A stretch of DNA of 64,000 nt, from the IMG/VR virus record IMGVR_UViG_3300020183_000013, positions 62,001 through 126,000 of that record; one strand, given 5' to 3'. This document shows, piece after piece, positions 40,801 through 48,440 of the stretch. The stretch's first letter is position 1. The number at the start of each line of letters is the position of its first letter. The DNA is from a virus. The position numbers and the translations under genes are program-made. The notes below the pieces were generated by a model. That model was not told the origin of the DNA, did no database searches, and saw only the letters and a program-made list of their open reading frames with translations.

Positions 40801-42417
40801 GATGTTCTTACTGTAACTCAATTAGGTATAACTTCACTAGGAAAGAATCTAAGACTTTCTGTTGGTGCAGTAAACGCCTTCAATGAACTTATTATTGATC
40901 AAGTTCAAGGAACATTTGCCACGGGAACTGGTGTTGGTAATACTATCAAGTATTATAATAATTCTGGTTCTCTAGTTGAACTAAATGCTTCAGTTGGAGG
41001 AAATGTTACTCTTACTTCTCCAGTAGTAACTGTAGATGATGGATTACATTTCAGAGTGAAACATCTCAATCACGGAATGCACTCCTCCTTAAATTATGTT
41101 ACTTTAACAAACATTCTTCCAGATTCTTCGCCAACAACATCAACTGCAGATATTTCTGCAACATTCACTGGACCATTGCAGATAGCAAGTTCTACAAACT
41201 TTACAACTTTTGAAGGTGTTGGTGTAGGGACAACAAACCCCGGATATGCTCTTATTGGTAATGAAATTGTAAAGTATACCTCAGTAACAGGAAACACCAT
41301 TAACGTTGTTTCTAGAGGAATTGATTCTACGACGACTGAAGAGCATCTAAGTGGTAGTTTTGTTTATAAGTATGAACTCAATGGAGTTTCTCTACTAAGA
41401 ATTAACAAAACTCACAGACTTCAAGATGCAACCATATCTGTTCCTGTTGGATTAGATTACTATTCACTCAGAATAGACAATACTGGTTCAACACAAGGTG
41501 CAAAAGTTATTACCAATAGAAGTGGAAGTGGTGTCAATGATATTAGTCCAGTTCTTAGATTTGCTATAACTAAGTCTGATGGGGGAACAAATGTAAAAGC
41601 AACTCAAAATATGCCTTTTGAAGTTCTTACTCCAATTGTTCAGACATTTGTTCCTAATCAAACAAATATTGATGCTACAGTAAGAACTGTATCTGGAAAG
41701 AGTATTTCTGGTTCAGAAATCTCATTTGTAGATGAAGGTTATCAACAGGTTTCTCTAAATGGTTTGAATTATTTTGATTCACCTAGAATTATTTGCTCCA
41801 AAGTTAATGAGGATAATCTTCTTGGACTTCTCCCAGGAAACAAGTCCTTCAATATGATTTTATCTTTAAGAACTTTTGACCCAAGACTATCACCAATTAT
41901 TGATACTACAAGAGTAAGTGTAATCACTACCTCCAACAGAATTAACCAGATTGTTGCTGATGATGAATATAATACTGATGGAAGAATTAATTCACTAACA
42001 ACTGATCCATCAGCGTTTTTATATGTTTCCAAGCCAATTAGATTGGAAACACCTGCAACATCTATAAAACTATATGTAAATGCTGATGTTAATGTTTACT
42101 CTGATATAAGAGCACTTTATTCTATAGACTCTGAGGAAAATCCAAATCCAATCTTTATACCTTTCCCTGGATATAATAATTTGAATAATCTTTTAGAGAC
42201 TCTTGATCCTTCTCAAAGTGATGGAAGACCAGACACATTTGTCTCAAAGAATAGCAGTCTTCTTTTTGAAACTCCAATCGAAGGATACCGAGAGTATGAG
42301 TTCACTGTAAATAATCTTCCTGGATTTAGATACTATAGAATTAAATTGATTATGACTTCAACAAATCAGGCATACGTTCCAAAAGTTAAAGATATAAGAG
42401 CCATTGCTCTGGCATAA
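34825..42417 (+). CDS. Giant virion structural protein, DUF4815 type
   Basis: The protein (2,530 aa) opens with the DUF4815 pattern: VSPYFDDFHQPDIGG, YYKVLFKPGYPIQARELTTL, QSLIQNQIERFGDHIFKEG. This family is found in cyanophage and other marine myophage baseplate/tail proteins. The middle has strand-rich sections and TVRIEPKTIQIEGDY, then a coiled-coil region; the end (FRYYRIKLIMTSTN) is a beta domain. GSGY-type modules are present near residues 1930-2000. It sits where T4 has gp9-gp12, so it may serve as baseplate periphery or fibre attachment. The role is inferred from position. Confidence 0.85.
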   Translation: MPQQTNLNVSPYFDDFHQPDIGGKDKGYYKVLFKPGYPIQARELTTLQSLIQNQIERFGDHIFKEGAKVIPGQTTYIGQYNAVEINNTFLGTEVSSYISYLVGKRVRGETSGVRAQVENYLISVDSERGNATLYVSYLNSGTSDNAVSSFVDGENLILEETISLSNIILLENEPFASTIPTNSTSLGSAFKVSEGVYYLRGYFVAVDTQTIILDQYTNKPDYRIGFTVLEEIVTSDVDEYLTDNAQGFNNYAAPGADRLKITAVLDKKGLDELNVDNFIEIAQIQRGVVRNVPNDTQYNLINDKFAKRTFEESGDYYVQRFDVTCTESLDDGLGNNGIYKEGSLTYQGNVPSEDLLVYKVSPGKAYIRGYEVEVQAPTFLDAPKPRTKKSSGTQSLQYSTGPTLKLNKVFGGPTIGVGNTYFVELRSDRIGVDSSVGAGDTIGIARVFDYALESGSYNASNLALNEWEISLYDIQSFTKVTLNEPITLSVPTYVEGKASGAVGYLYQNVSNSKSLNLYNVNGEFFDNESFRFNGIEKSHISVATTSYGLKDVRSIRGVNSSGKVFSGDCIPSDFLVVGIASISAATPAGISTVTIPSLNYVNSFQVGNYVKFTNTSNTRGLPNFAKVDSIISDTQATKLTISGITTVTGVCEGFPPTSNISVSDFTLIGTKLDASSDNTLFTALSNQNVSNVDLTESNLVIRKNQTVNITSNSTDILTAGTNETFLPFDEERYSLVRSDGIIEPLGAEKFERSADGKTIKFYNLSVASDTGANLITTLKKINVTSKIKRKNRVNTLIVSKSNLSSSGIGTTTRNDGLDYGAGLYPYGTRVQDKEICLNVPDIIGVYGIFESYDTSDPSAPRVVLSSLTTPSTKNTELIIGEKFVGQTSGAQAICAEKITGSDNEISFIYLNDLSFIPDEVVKFEESGYGGVVSSINISSKNITKSYTFDNGQKETFYDYGKIIRTEDSLEPQKKIKVYFENAYFDTQDTGDITTANSYELFDYRTEVPYFNGIRSTDILDIRPRVSDYTVSSGARSPFEFNGRVFTQTGNSSTNILASDEDITLSYDYYLPRIDRIFLSRDGKFSIQQGIPDDIPNSPQSVDESLEIAKIALPPFLYETKKATVTSFSYKRYQMSDIAKLETRIKNLEYYSTLSLLETDTSNLFISDANGLNRFKSGFFVDNFSSLATQETRIGIRNSIDPFRGELRPSHYTNAIDLLIGTKGTVGLGVTSNEDFVNLRKEDIQGTNITKVGDIICLDYSEVEWLNQPYATRVENVTPYIISFWEGTIELNPSSDIWIDTVRIEPKTIQIEGDYLATLNQLSQTAGVNPQTGIGPVIWGSWTTLGFGTPRWVDARPASQGGTPESIATLARFGGWGPGVGPGGTLLGPKQWIGASDEFNRNGTIPTGGLYVQVVDAIRQRVGTQTIVREVFESKSLGDAVVSVDLIPYMRSRNVQFTAKRFRPNSRVYAFFDGRDVNDLCFSKLLQITMSSGTFQIGETVVAYPANVNLNTQPSTNSEIRFRVAKSNHKYGPFNDPSDIYTTNPYNTNQTIPATYSSTSTILNIDTASLATQSQGQYFGIVKTGYNLKGLISGATATVVNTQLVTDNIGTIIGSFFIPNPNVTSNPKFDVGLKTFKLTSIANNNPIPGEALSSGEEKFLSTGTVQTVQEKIVSVRNARVETTTTTQTETSGAFTGLYIDPLAQSFACDDVTGVFLTKVDVYFKTKDSQLPVTCQIRTVELGTPTRTVLPFSEVVLEPDKVNLSNDGSVATTFTFESPVYLEGRQEYAIVLLSNSTSYTVWISRLGEVDIRTASGPESSQVIVSTQPTLGSLFKSQNASTWTPSQFEDLKFKLYRAEFVTTPGTVNFYNPILNEGNAQIPTLTRNPLDLISCKVRVGLGSTIQDSSLTIGNRILQPSTNATGVYVGAVGLATNLSIINAGVGYTPATDGITYTNASLTSVTGSGRNATANITIVNGVAVAATINSSGSGYQVGDVLTVTQLGITSLGKNLRLSVGAVNAFNELIIDQVQGTFATGTGVGNTIKYYNNSGSLVELNASVGGNVTLTSPVVTVDDGLHFRVKHLNHGMHSSLNYVTLTNILPDSSPTTSTADISATFTGPLQIASSTNFTTFEGVGVGTTNPGYALIGNEIVKYTSVTGNTINVVSRGIDSTTTEEHLSGSFVYKYELNGVSLLRINKTHRLQDATISVPVGLDYYSLRIDNTGSTQGAKVITNRSGSGVNDISPVLRFAITKSDGGTNVKATQNMPFEVLTPIVQTFVPNQTNIDATVRTVSGKSISGSEISFVDEGYQQVSLNGLNYFDSPRIICSKVNEDNLLGLLPGNKSFNMILSLRTFDPRLSPIIDTTRVSVITTSNRINQIVADDEYNTDGRINSLTTDPSAFLYVSKPIRLETPATSIKLYVNADVNVYSDIRALYSIDSEENPNPIFIPFPGYNNLNNLLETLDPSQSDGRPDTFVSKNSSLLFETPIEGYREYEFTVNNLPGFRYYRIKLIMTSTNQAYVPKVKDIRAIALA

Positions 42418-42421
42418 GACT

Positions 42422-42643
42422 ATGAATAACTACATTCCACTAAAAGAGAATTCAAATCTTTTAAGAGATCCTGAAACAAATGCTATTTTGAATACAAACA
42501 AAACTGAATATAATAATTATATTGCTATGAAAAATCGAAAGAATGAACAGAATGAAAAAATGGTTGAAATGGAACAAGAAATGATTAATATTAAAAATGA
42601 TTTGAATGAAATAAAAGACTTATTGAGGAAGATAGCACAATGA
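42422..42643 (+). CDS. Coiled-coil protein, 73 aa
   Basis: It begins MNNYIPLKENSNLLRDPETN and continues as a long charged coiled coil (EKMVEMEQEMINIKNDLNEI). The NPxLxRDPETxAILNTN start recurs in small structural-region proteins of marine T4-like phages. The start is the ATG at 42422, 5 bp after the giant gene. It overlaps the next gene (ATGA). Confidence 0.75.
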   Translation: MNNYIPLKENSNLLRDPETNAILNTNKTEYNNYIAMKNRKNEQNEKMVEMEQEMINIKNDLNEIKDLLRKIAQ

Positions 42644-42804
42644 ACCCAGATGACATAGATCTTGAAAACATTACAAAAATGTTTGAATATGAAAAACACG
42701 CTAGGAATATAGATAGTATAGATGATATTGAAGTACTAAGAAATTTTTCTAAAATGTACATTAAATTATACCTAAAACAACAAGAAACTATATCTAAACT
42801 CTAA
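42640..42804 (+). CDS. Small helical protein, paralogue of the gene at 4628
   Basis: A 54-aa protein (MNPDDIDLENITKMFEYEKH, then ARNIDSIDDIEVLR and LKQQETISKL) clearly related to the 61-aa protein at 4628-4813. It is coupled on both sides (ATGA and TAATG) and leads into gp13. Its position suggests neck or virion assembly, whereas the paralogue is in the early cluster. The function is unknown. Confidence 0.75.
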   Translation: MNPDDIDLENITKMFEYEKHARNIDSIDDIEVLRNFSKMYIKLYLKQQETISKL

Positions 42805-43634
42805 TGGCACAACCATCTACAAGACAAGAATTAATTGACTATTGTTTAAGAAAACTGGGAGCTCCAGTTTTAGAAATAAATGTCGCTGATGAACAGATTG
42901 ATGATCTTGTAGATGATGCCATTCAATTTTTCCAAGAAAGGCATTTTGATGGTGTCTATCAAACATACTTAAAGTATCAAATAACCCAAGAAGACATCGA
43001 TAGAGGGCGTGCTAAGGGCATCTCTGGTGTCGGAGTTGCTTCTACTTCCGCTACTGCAGGAATAGGAACTTTCAGTTACTATGAAAATAGTAATTACTTA
43101 CAAGTTCCTCCTCACGTAATTGGAGTAAATAAAATTTATTCTTTTGAAGGATCCAACTCAATTTCGAGTGGAATGTTCAGCATTAAGTATCAGTTATTCT
43201 TGAACGATATTTACTACTGGGGATCTACTGAACTTTTAACATATTCTATGGTTAAAAGATATCTTGAAGATATTGATTTTCTTCTAACTACTCAAAAGCA
43301 AATTAGATTTAATAAGAGACAGGACAGACTTTACCTCGATATTGATTGGGCAAGTCTTGCTGTTGGACAATATATTGTTATTGATTGTTATAGAATGTTG
43401 GATCCGAGCGATTATTCAAGAGTTTGGAATGATTCTTTCTTAAAACCTTATCTCACTTCATTAATTAAGAGACAATGGGGTCAGAATTTAATCAAATTCC
43501 AAGGTGTTAAACTTCCAGGTGGTGTTGAATTAAATGGAAGACAATTATTCGATGATGCACAAAGAGAAATTGATACTTTGATGGAGAAAATGTCTTCTAC
43601 TTACGAACTTCCACCTCTGGATATGATAGGATAA
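42804..43634 (+). CDS. 13: Neck protein gp13
   Basis: The protein (276 aa; T4 gp13 is 309) shows the family N terminus RQELIDYCLRKLGAPVLEIN, then DEQIDDLVDDAIQFFQERHF, and later LFLNDIYYWGSTELLTYSM and DCYRMLDPSDYSRVWNDSFL. gp13 and gp14 form the neck that seals the filled head and receives the tail. It overlaps the preceding small gene as TAATG and is followed by gp14 after 4 bp. Confidence 0.92.
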   Translation: MAQPSTRQELIDYCLRKLGAPVLEINVADEQIDDLVDDAIQFFQERHFDGVYQTYLKYQITQEDIDRGRAKGISGVGVASTSATAGIGTFSYYENSNYLQVPPHVIGVNKIYSFEGSNSISSGMFSIKYQLFLNDIYYWGSTELLTYSMVKRYLEDIDFLLTTQKQIRFNKRQDRLYLDIDWASLAVGQYIVIDCYRMLDPSDYSRVWNDSFLKPYLTSLIKRQWGQNLIKFQGVKLPGGVELNGRQLFDDAQREIDTLMEKMSSTYELPPLDMIG

Positions 43635-43638
43635 AAAT

Positions 43639-45066
43639 ATGTTAAATCCATTTTTTCTCCAAGGTTCAGGTTCAGAACAAGGTCTAATCCAAGATCTTAT
43701 AAATGAACATCTCAAAATCTATGGTGTTGATGTCTATTATCTCCCAAGACAATACGCAACTGAAAAGAAAGTTATTGAAGAGGTAATAGAGTCACAGTTT
43801 AGTTTTGCATATCCAATTGAGGCATATGTTGATTCATATGAGGGATATAGTGGCCAAGGAACAATATTATCAAAGTTTGGTATTCAAGAACTTGATGATC
43901 TCACATTGATTCTTTCAAAAGAGAGATTTGAAAATTATATATCGGTTTTGATTAAAAATCTTCCCGATGCAAAACTAACAACTAGACCAAAAGAAGGAGA
44001 TCTAATTTATTTTCCTCTAGGAAATAAAATATTTGAAATTAAATATGTTGAGCACGAAAAACCATTCTACCAACTGAAGAAAAACTATGTTTATGAATTG
44101 ACCTGTGAACTCTTTAGATATGAAGATGAAGTCATTGATACTGGTGTTGACTTTATTGATAATCCTAATGCTGTAGGTGATGGTGATGGAAGCGGAGATA
44201 ATTTTGGAGACAGAGGTCAATATGCTAATCTACAAATTTTACAACTGGTTGGTATTGGAATAACTGCAACCGCAACATCTGCTATCGTAAATGGTGGTGT
44301 TAGATTTGTAAATATCACTAATAGAGGATCTGGTTATACAACTCCACCAAAAGTTGCTTTCTCTTCTGCACCAAGTGGAGGAGTTACTGCTGTTGGAATT
44401 GCAACTCTACTTACAGGTATTGTGGACTTGTGTGAGGGAGATCAAAATCTGGGTAGGGTACAAGGAGTTCAGTTGATAAATGCTGGAGCAGGTTATACTG
44501 TTGCACCTAGAGTTACATTTATTGGTGGCGGTGGATCAGGAGCAGCTGCTACAACAGTAATTGGAAATGGCATTGTAGGAATTATCACAGTAACAAACGG
44601 AGGGTCTGGATATTTGGTTCCTCCAACAGTTACTGTTACTGGAATTTCTTCAATTCAAGCGACTGTTGTTGCATCAATCAGTGGTGCTGGAATAGTAACC
44701 TCTATTAGAATTACAAATTCCGGTTTGGGATATACTACTGCACCAACTATTACAATTTCTTCTCCAAACGTCGTCGTTGGTTATGGTACATATATTTACA
44801 ATGAAGTGGTGGTAGGAAGTTCTAGTAGTGTTACTGGTAGAGTTAAATCTTGGAACTCTACTACAAAAATTCTGGAAGTTTCTACAATCTCTGGTTCATT
44901 TGCAGCTGGAGAAAATATAACTGGACAAGACTCTGGCGCGGTTTACAGTCTGAGAAGTATAAATACGTACAACGTTGAGGACAAGTTCGCTCAAAACAGC
45001 GACATAGAAACGATAGGTGATAGTATAATGGATTTTACAGAGTCCAATCCTTTCGGAAATCCTTAA
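43639..45066 (+). CDS. 14: Neck protein gp14 with inserted repeat domain
   Basis: The N-terminal 180 residues match gp14 (LIQDLINEHLKIYGVDVYYL, then RPKEGDLIYFPLGNKIFEIK and VEHEKPFYQLKKNYVYEL). The C-terminal end is also typical (SDIETIGDSIMDFTESNPFG). Between them, about residues 195-440, is a Gly-rich insert with four GSGY/GAGY-type repeats, making 475 aa against 256 in T4. The insert is probably surface-exposed on the neck. It resembles modules in the giant proteins. Confidence 0.88.
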   Translation: MLNPFFLQGSGSEQGLIQDLINEHLKIYGVDVYYLPRQYATEKKVIEEVIESQFSFAYPIEAYVDSYEGYSGQGTILSKFGIQELDDLTLILSKERFENYISVLIKNLPDAKLTTRPKEGDLIYFPLGNKIFEIKYVEHEKPFYQLKKNYVYELTCELFRYEDEVIDTGVDFIDNPNAVGDGDGSGDNFGDRGQYANLQILQLVGIGITATATSAIVNGGVRFVNITNRGSGYTTPPKVAFSSAPSGGVTAVGIATLLTGIVDLCEGDQNLGRVQGVQLINAGAGYTVAPRVTFIGGGGSGAAATTVIGNGIVGIITVTNGGSGYLVPPTVTVTGISSIQATVVASISGAGIVTSIRITNSGLGYTTAPTITISSPNVVVGYGTYIYNEVVVGSSSSVTGRVKSWNSTTKILEVSTISGSFAAGENITGQDSGAVYSLRSINTYNVEDKFAQNSDIETIGDSIMDFTESNPFGNP

Positions 45067-45099
45067 GTTGTTAAATAGTATACATCGTTTAGTGTAAAA

Positions 45100-46104
45100 A
45101 TGTTTGAATATTTTTATCACGAGATATTAAGAAAAACTATAATATCATTTGGAAATCTTTTCAATGATATCTCGATTAAAAAGAAAAATGATAATAACGA
45201 TGTATTTTCTGTAATCAAGGTTCCTCTTGCATACGGACCTACTCAAAAGTTTCTTGCAAGACTTGAGCAACAACCTGAATTAAATAAACCAATTCAAATA
45301 ACTCTGCCAAGAATGTCATTTGAATTTGTTGGTTTAACATATGATCCTACTAGAAAGGTAACAACAACTCAAACTTTTTTATCAAAGTCTGTCACCGACT
45401 CTACAGACGTAAGAAAAACATATATGCCAGTTCCATATAATATGGAATTTGAACTGAGCATTATGTGCAAAATTAATGATGATATGTTGCAAATTATAGA
45501 ACAAATAGTTCCATATTTTCAACCATCTTATAACTTAACTGTTAACTTAATTGAGTCTATTGGAGAAAAAAGAGACATACCTGTAGTGCTTGATAACATC
45601 TCAATGCAAGATGATTATGAAGGAAATTTTACAACTAGAAGAGTACTCATTTATACATTAAGATTTACTGCAAAGACATATCTTTTTGGACCCGTATCTT
45701 CCAGTGTATCTACAGATATTATCAAAAAGGTTTCTCTTGGATTTGTTTCTGGAGATTCTCAATCAACAACGAGAGATCTTACATATTCGCAAGAATCAGT
45801 TGCAGCAAAGAGTTACACTAATAACGTTGTAACTACTTTGGCTGCCGACGTTTTAGTTGCAGATGGAACAATTTCTGTACAAAACTCTTCATCAATTTCA
45901 GTTAATTCACATATTACTTTAGATAATGAAACTCTTAAAATAACTAATAAAAATGGAAATATATTAACAGTTGAGAGGGGTTCTTATAGTACCAATATAT
46001 CAGATCACGTTTCTGGAACTCAGGTTATGTTAATAACGAGTGCGGACACCGATCTAATAGAACTAGGGGACGATTTTGGATTTAGTGGAATTTCTTTTGA
46101 GTGA
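45100..46104 (+). CDS. 15: Tail sheath stabiliser gp15
   Basis: The protein (334 aa; T4 gp15 is 272) opens like T4 gp15: MFEYFYHEILRKTIISFGNL, FNDISIKKK, then PLAYGPTQKFLARLEQ and LPRMSFEFVGLTYD. The stretch ELSIMCKINDDMLQIIEQIV, then PYFQPSYNLTV is the family's most conserved part. gp15 caps the tail and joins it to the neck. The last 90 residues (from about 245) are extra compared with T4. A GTTAAATAG late-type motif precedes it. Confidence 0.92.
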   Translation: MFEYFYHEILRKTIISFGNLFNDISIKKKNDNNDVFSVIKVPLAYGPTQKFLARLEQQPELNKPIQITLPRMSFEFVGLTYDPTRKVTTTQTFLSKSVTDSTDVRKTYMPVPYNMEFELSIMCKINDDMLQIIEQIVPYFQPSYNLTVNLIESIGEKRDIPVVLDNISMQDDYEGNFTTRRVLIYTLRFTAKTYLFGPVSSSVSTDIIKKVSLGFVSGDSQSTTRDLTYSQESVAAKSYTNNVVTTLAADVLVADGTISVQNSSSISVNSHITLDNETLKITNKNGNILTVERGSYSTNISDHVSGTQVMLITSADTDLIELGDDFGFSGISFE

Positions 46105-46110
46105 TAATTT

Positions 46111-46554
46111 ATGTCTAAAAATTTTGATAAGTTAAATGAGGTTTTCAACGTTGAAACCGAGATTATAGAATCTAATATTGATCTTACTAAAAAGGAAGAT
46201 CAACCACAAAATATCAATAGTTCTATTAGTGATATAAAAAAGGATTATGAATACACTAGAGGAAATCTATATTCAATTATAGAAAAAGGTCAAGAAGCAA
46301 TAAATGGTATTTTAGAACTTGCACAAGAAACTGAGCAAGCAAGGGCTTATGAAGTTGCCGGTCAATTAATTAAAAACGTTGCTGATGCAACAGAAAAGTT
46401 GATGGATCTTCAAAAGAAACTAAAGGATATTGAAGAGGTTAAACAAGTTAGTGGTCCAACAAACGTCACTAATGCTCTTTTTGTAGGTTCAACCGCAGAA
46501 TTGTCTAAATTATTAAAAGCCCAAAAAGGAAATGTGAAAAATGAAAACGTTTAG
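46111..46554 (+). CDS. 16: Terminase small subunit gp16
   Basis: The protein (147 aa; T4 gp16 is 164) has the central coiled coil (ATEKLMDLQKKLKDIEEV) and the C-terminal GPTNVTNALFVGSTAELSKL, which matches the T4 form with NIQNATVFMGSPTELM. gp16 recognises DNA and regulates gp17 during headful packaging. Its end overlaps the next small gene by 14 bp. Confidence 0.9.
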   Translation: MSKNFDKLNEVFNVETEIIESNIDLTKKEDQPQNINSSISDIKKDYEYTRGNLYSIIEKGQEAINGILELAQETEQARAYEVAGQLIKNVADATEKLMDLQKKLKDIEEVKQVSGPTNVTNALFVGSTAELSKLLKAQKGNVKNENV

Positions 46555-46696
46555 GCAATTTCAAGAAGATTGGGGTAATAAATATAAGAAGAGTATTGAT
46601 TGCTCCAATCCTAAAGGGTTTTCTCAACGCGCTCATTGTGCGGCAAGAAAAAAGAGAGCAAAGGGCGAAGAAACTAAGTCAAAACCAGTTAAATGA
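46541..46696 (+). CDS. Small basic protein with MKTFxQF start, 51 aa
   Basis: It begins MKTFRQFQEDWGNKYKKSID and continues CSNPKGFSQRAHCAARKKRA, ending in a basic tail. The N-terminal MK(T/S)FxQF peptide resembles the start of the 41-aa protein at 55157 and T4 internal-protein targeting peptides. The Cys/basic section resembles modules in the following 576-aa gene. It overlaps gp16 and the next gene. Confidence 0.75.
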   Translation: MKTFRQFQEDWGNKYKKSIDCSNPKGFSQRAHCAARKKRAKGEETKSKPVK

Positions 46697-48423
46697 ACGA
46701 ACAATTTAAGCCATTTAAAACAGTTGAAGAAATTGCTGAGAAGCATCGCCTAGATGTTTCTTTCATTGAGAAGCAACTCAAAATGGGTGAACCTATTGAG
46801 CACGAGCATACAAAAGATCACAAATTGGCAAGAGAAATTGCTCTTCAACATTTGGATGAAATATCAGATTATTATACAAGATTGAAAAAAATGGAAGCGG
46901 ATGCTAAAAAGCATCACAAAAAATTTAAGGATGTTAAAGTCAATGAAGACTTACGAGACTGGTTTTCAAAATCTCACCCAGAGGGAAATTGGAGAAGGTT
47001 TAATTCTAAAGGTGAAGCAATCGGACCTTGTGCCCGTGAGCCTGGAGAATCAAAACCAAAGTGTTTATCAAATGAAAAGGCTGCAAAGATGTCAAAGAGT
47101 CAAATTGCTTCCGCCGTAAGAAGAAAAAGAGAAGAAGACCCAGTAGCAGACCGTAAAGAAAAAGGAGGAAAACCAAAAATGGTTTCTAATAAAATTTCTG
47201 AAGAACTTAATCACGAGGAAGAAAGATATTGTCCTCTGTGTGATAAAAGGGAAACAAGATATCAATGTTCTTATGGCGAAAAAACTTGGGATAAAATTTC
47301 TATAAAAGATGAAGAGTACTCTATGGTTAGAGGAGAACTCAAAACTCTTATGGATGCTGTTAAGAGAATAAATTCTAGAGTTTCTAAAGGTGAAGGAAAT
47401 TTAGAAGCGTGGGTTCAATCAAAAATTACGAAAGCAACAGATTATCTTGACACTGCCGCAGATTATCTCAACAGTGGTGAAGCGGAATTTCAGGAATCTT
47501 GTTGGGTAGGATATAAGCAAGTTGGAATGAAAAAGAAAGGTAAGAGAGTTGTTCCAAATTGTGTAAAAGAGGAAGATATTCCATTAGCAGAGAAGATTCT
47601 TCTTGAGATTGAAGCAGAATCTCTGAGTGAAGAGAACAAACCAACTAATCCCGCATTATGGTCAAGAGCAAAATCTCTTGCAAAGAAAAAGTTTGATGTT
47701 TATCCAAGTGCATATGCCAATGGATGGGCTTCAAAGTGGTATAAGTCGAAAGGTGGTGGTTGGAAATCTGCAAATGAAAGTGTAACCATTGAAGATGCAA
47801 ATGGAAATACTTTTGCAGAAATCATTGATATCATTAAACCAGAACCTCTTGTTGCAGAAGCAACCAGACTTCAAGCACAGACTGGAAATGTTATTGCCGT
47901 AACTCTTCAATGGAGAGGAAAGTACTACGCTCTTCGTATGTTCTTTTCTCAATCAAAACTTCCAACCAGAAAAGAAGTTACTGATGAATTGCAAAAGGTA
48001 TACCCAGGTTCTGTAGTTGTTCATCACTCAGTATCAGAGCTCACACAAGGACAACCATTAATTCAAGTTGGTCTACAAGGTGGAAGTTCTGCAAAACCAG
48101 GACCAAATAAAAATTATGTAAAACCAATGGGTGAAGAAGTTGAAATTGATGAAGATTGGCAGTCGGTAAATCGTAAAGATAAAACTGATGGTCTGAGTCA
48201 AAAAGCAGTAAATGCTTATCGCAAAGAAAACCCAGGATCAAAATTAAAAACAGCAGTTACAAAAGATCCGTCAGAACTTAAAAAAGGATCAAAGGATGCA
48301 AATCGTCGCAAATCTTTTTGCTCAAGAATGAGTGGAATGAAAAAGAGACTAACTAGCGCAGAAACTGCACGAGATCCAGATTCAAGAATCAATAAAGCTT
48401 TGCGTCGTTGGAATTGTAATTAA
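46693..48423 (+). CDS. Multi-module basic protein between the terminase subunits
   Basis: A 576-aa protein with several small modules: a DUF5661-like N terminus with EHTKDHKLAREIALQHLDEI and a YYTRLKKME helix at about 35-75, then LRDWFSKSHPEGNWRRFNSK (DUF5872-like) to about 150, a CPLCDKRETRYQC cluster near 180, a Cys pair with basic GMKKKGKRV near 270-290, a WSRAKSLAKKKFDVYPSAYA module near 325, and a C-terminal FCSRMSGMKKRLTS, then INKALRRWNC near 540. These modules occur in many marine phage proteins. It is basic and likely nucleic-acid-associated; capsid or packaging function is inferred only from position. Confidence 0.75.
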   Translation: MNEQFKPFKTVEEIAEKHRLDVSFIEKQLKMGEPIEHEHTKDHKLAREIALQHLDEISDYYTRLKKMEADAKKHHKKFKDVKVNEDLRDWFSKSHPEGNWRRFNSKGEAIGPCAREPGESKPKCLSNEKAAKMSKSQIASAVRRKREEDPVADRKEKGGKPKMVSNKISEELNHEEERYCPLCDKRETRYQCSYGEKTWDKISIKDEEYSMVRGELKTLMDAVKRINSRVSKGEGNLEAWVQSKITKATDYLDTAADYLNSGEAEFQESCWVGYKQVGMKKKGKRVVPNCVKEEDIPLAEKILLEIEAESLSEENKPTNPALWSRAKSLAKKKFDVYPSAYANGWASKWYKSKGGGWKSANESVTIEDANGNTFAEIIDIIKPEPLVAEATRLQAQTGNVIAVTLQWRGKYYALRMFFSQSKLPTRKEVTDELQKVYPGSVVVHHSVSELTQGQPLIQVGLQGGSSAKPGPNKNYVKPMGEEVEIDEDWQSVNRKDKTDGLSQKAVNAYRKENPGSKLKTAVTKDPSELKKGSKDANRRKSFCSRMSGMKKRLTSAETARDPDSRINKALRRWNCN

Positions 48424-48440
48424 TTTTTTAGGTCTTTATT

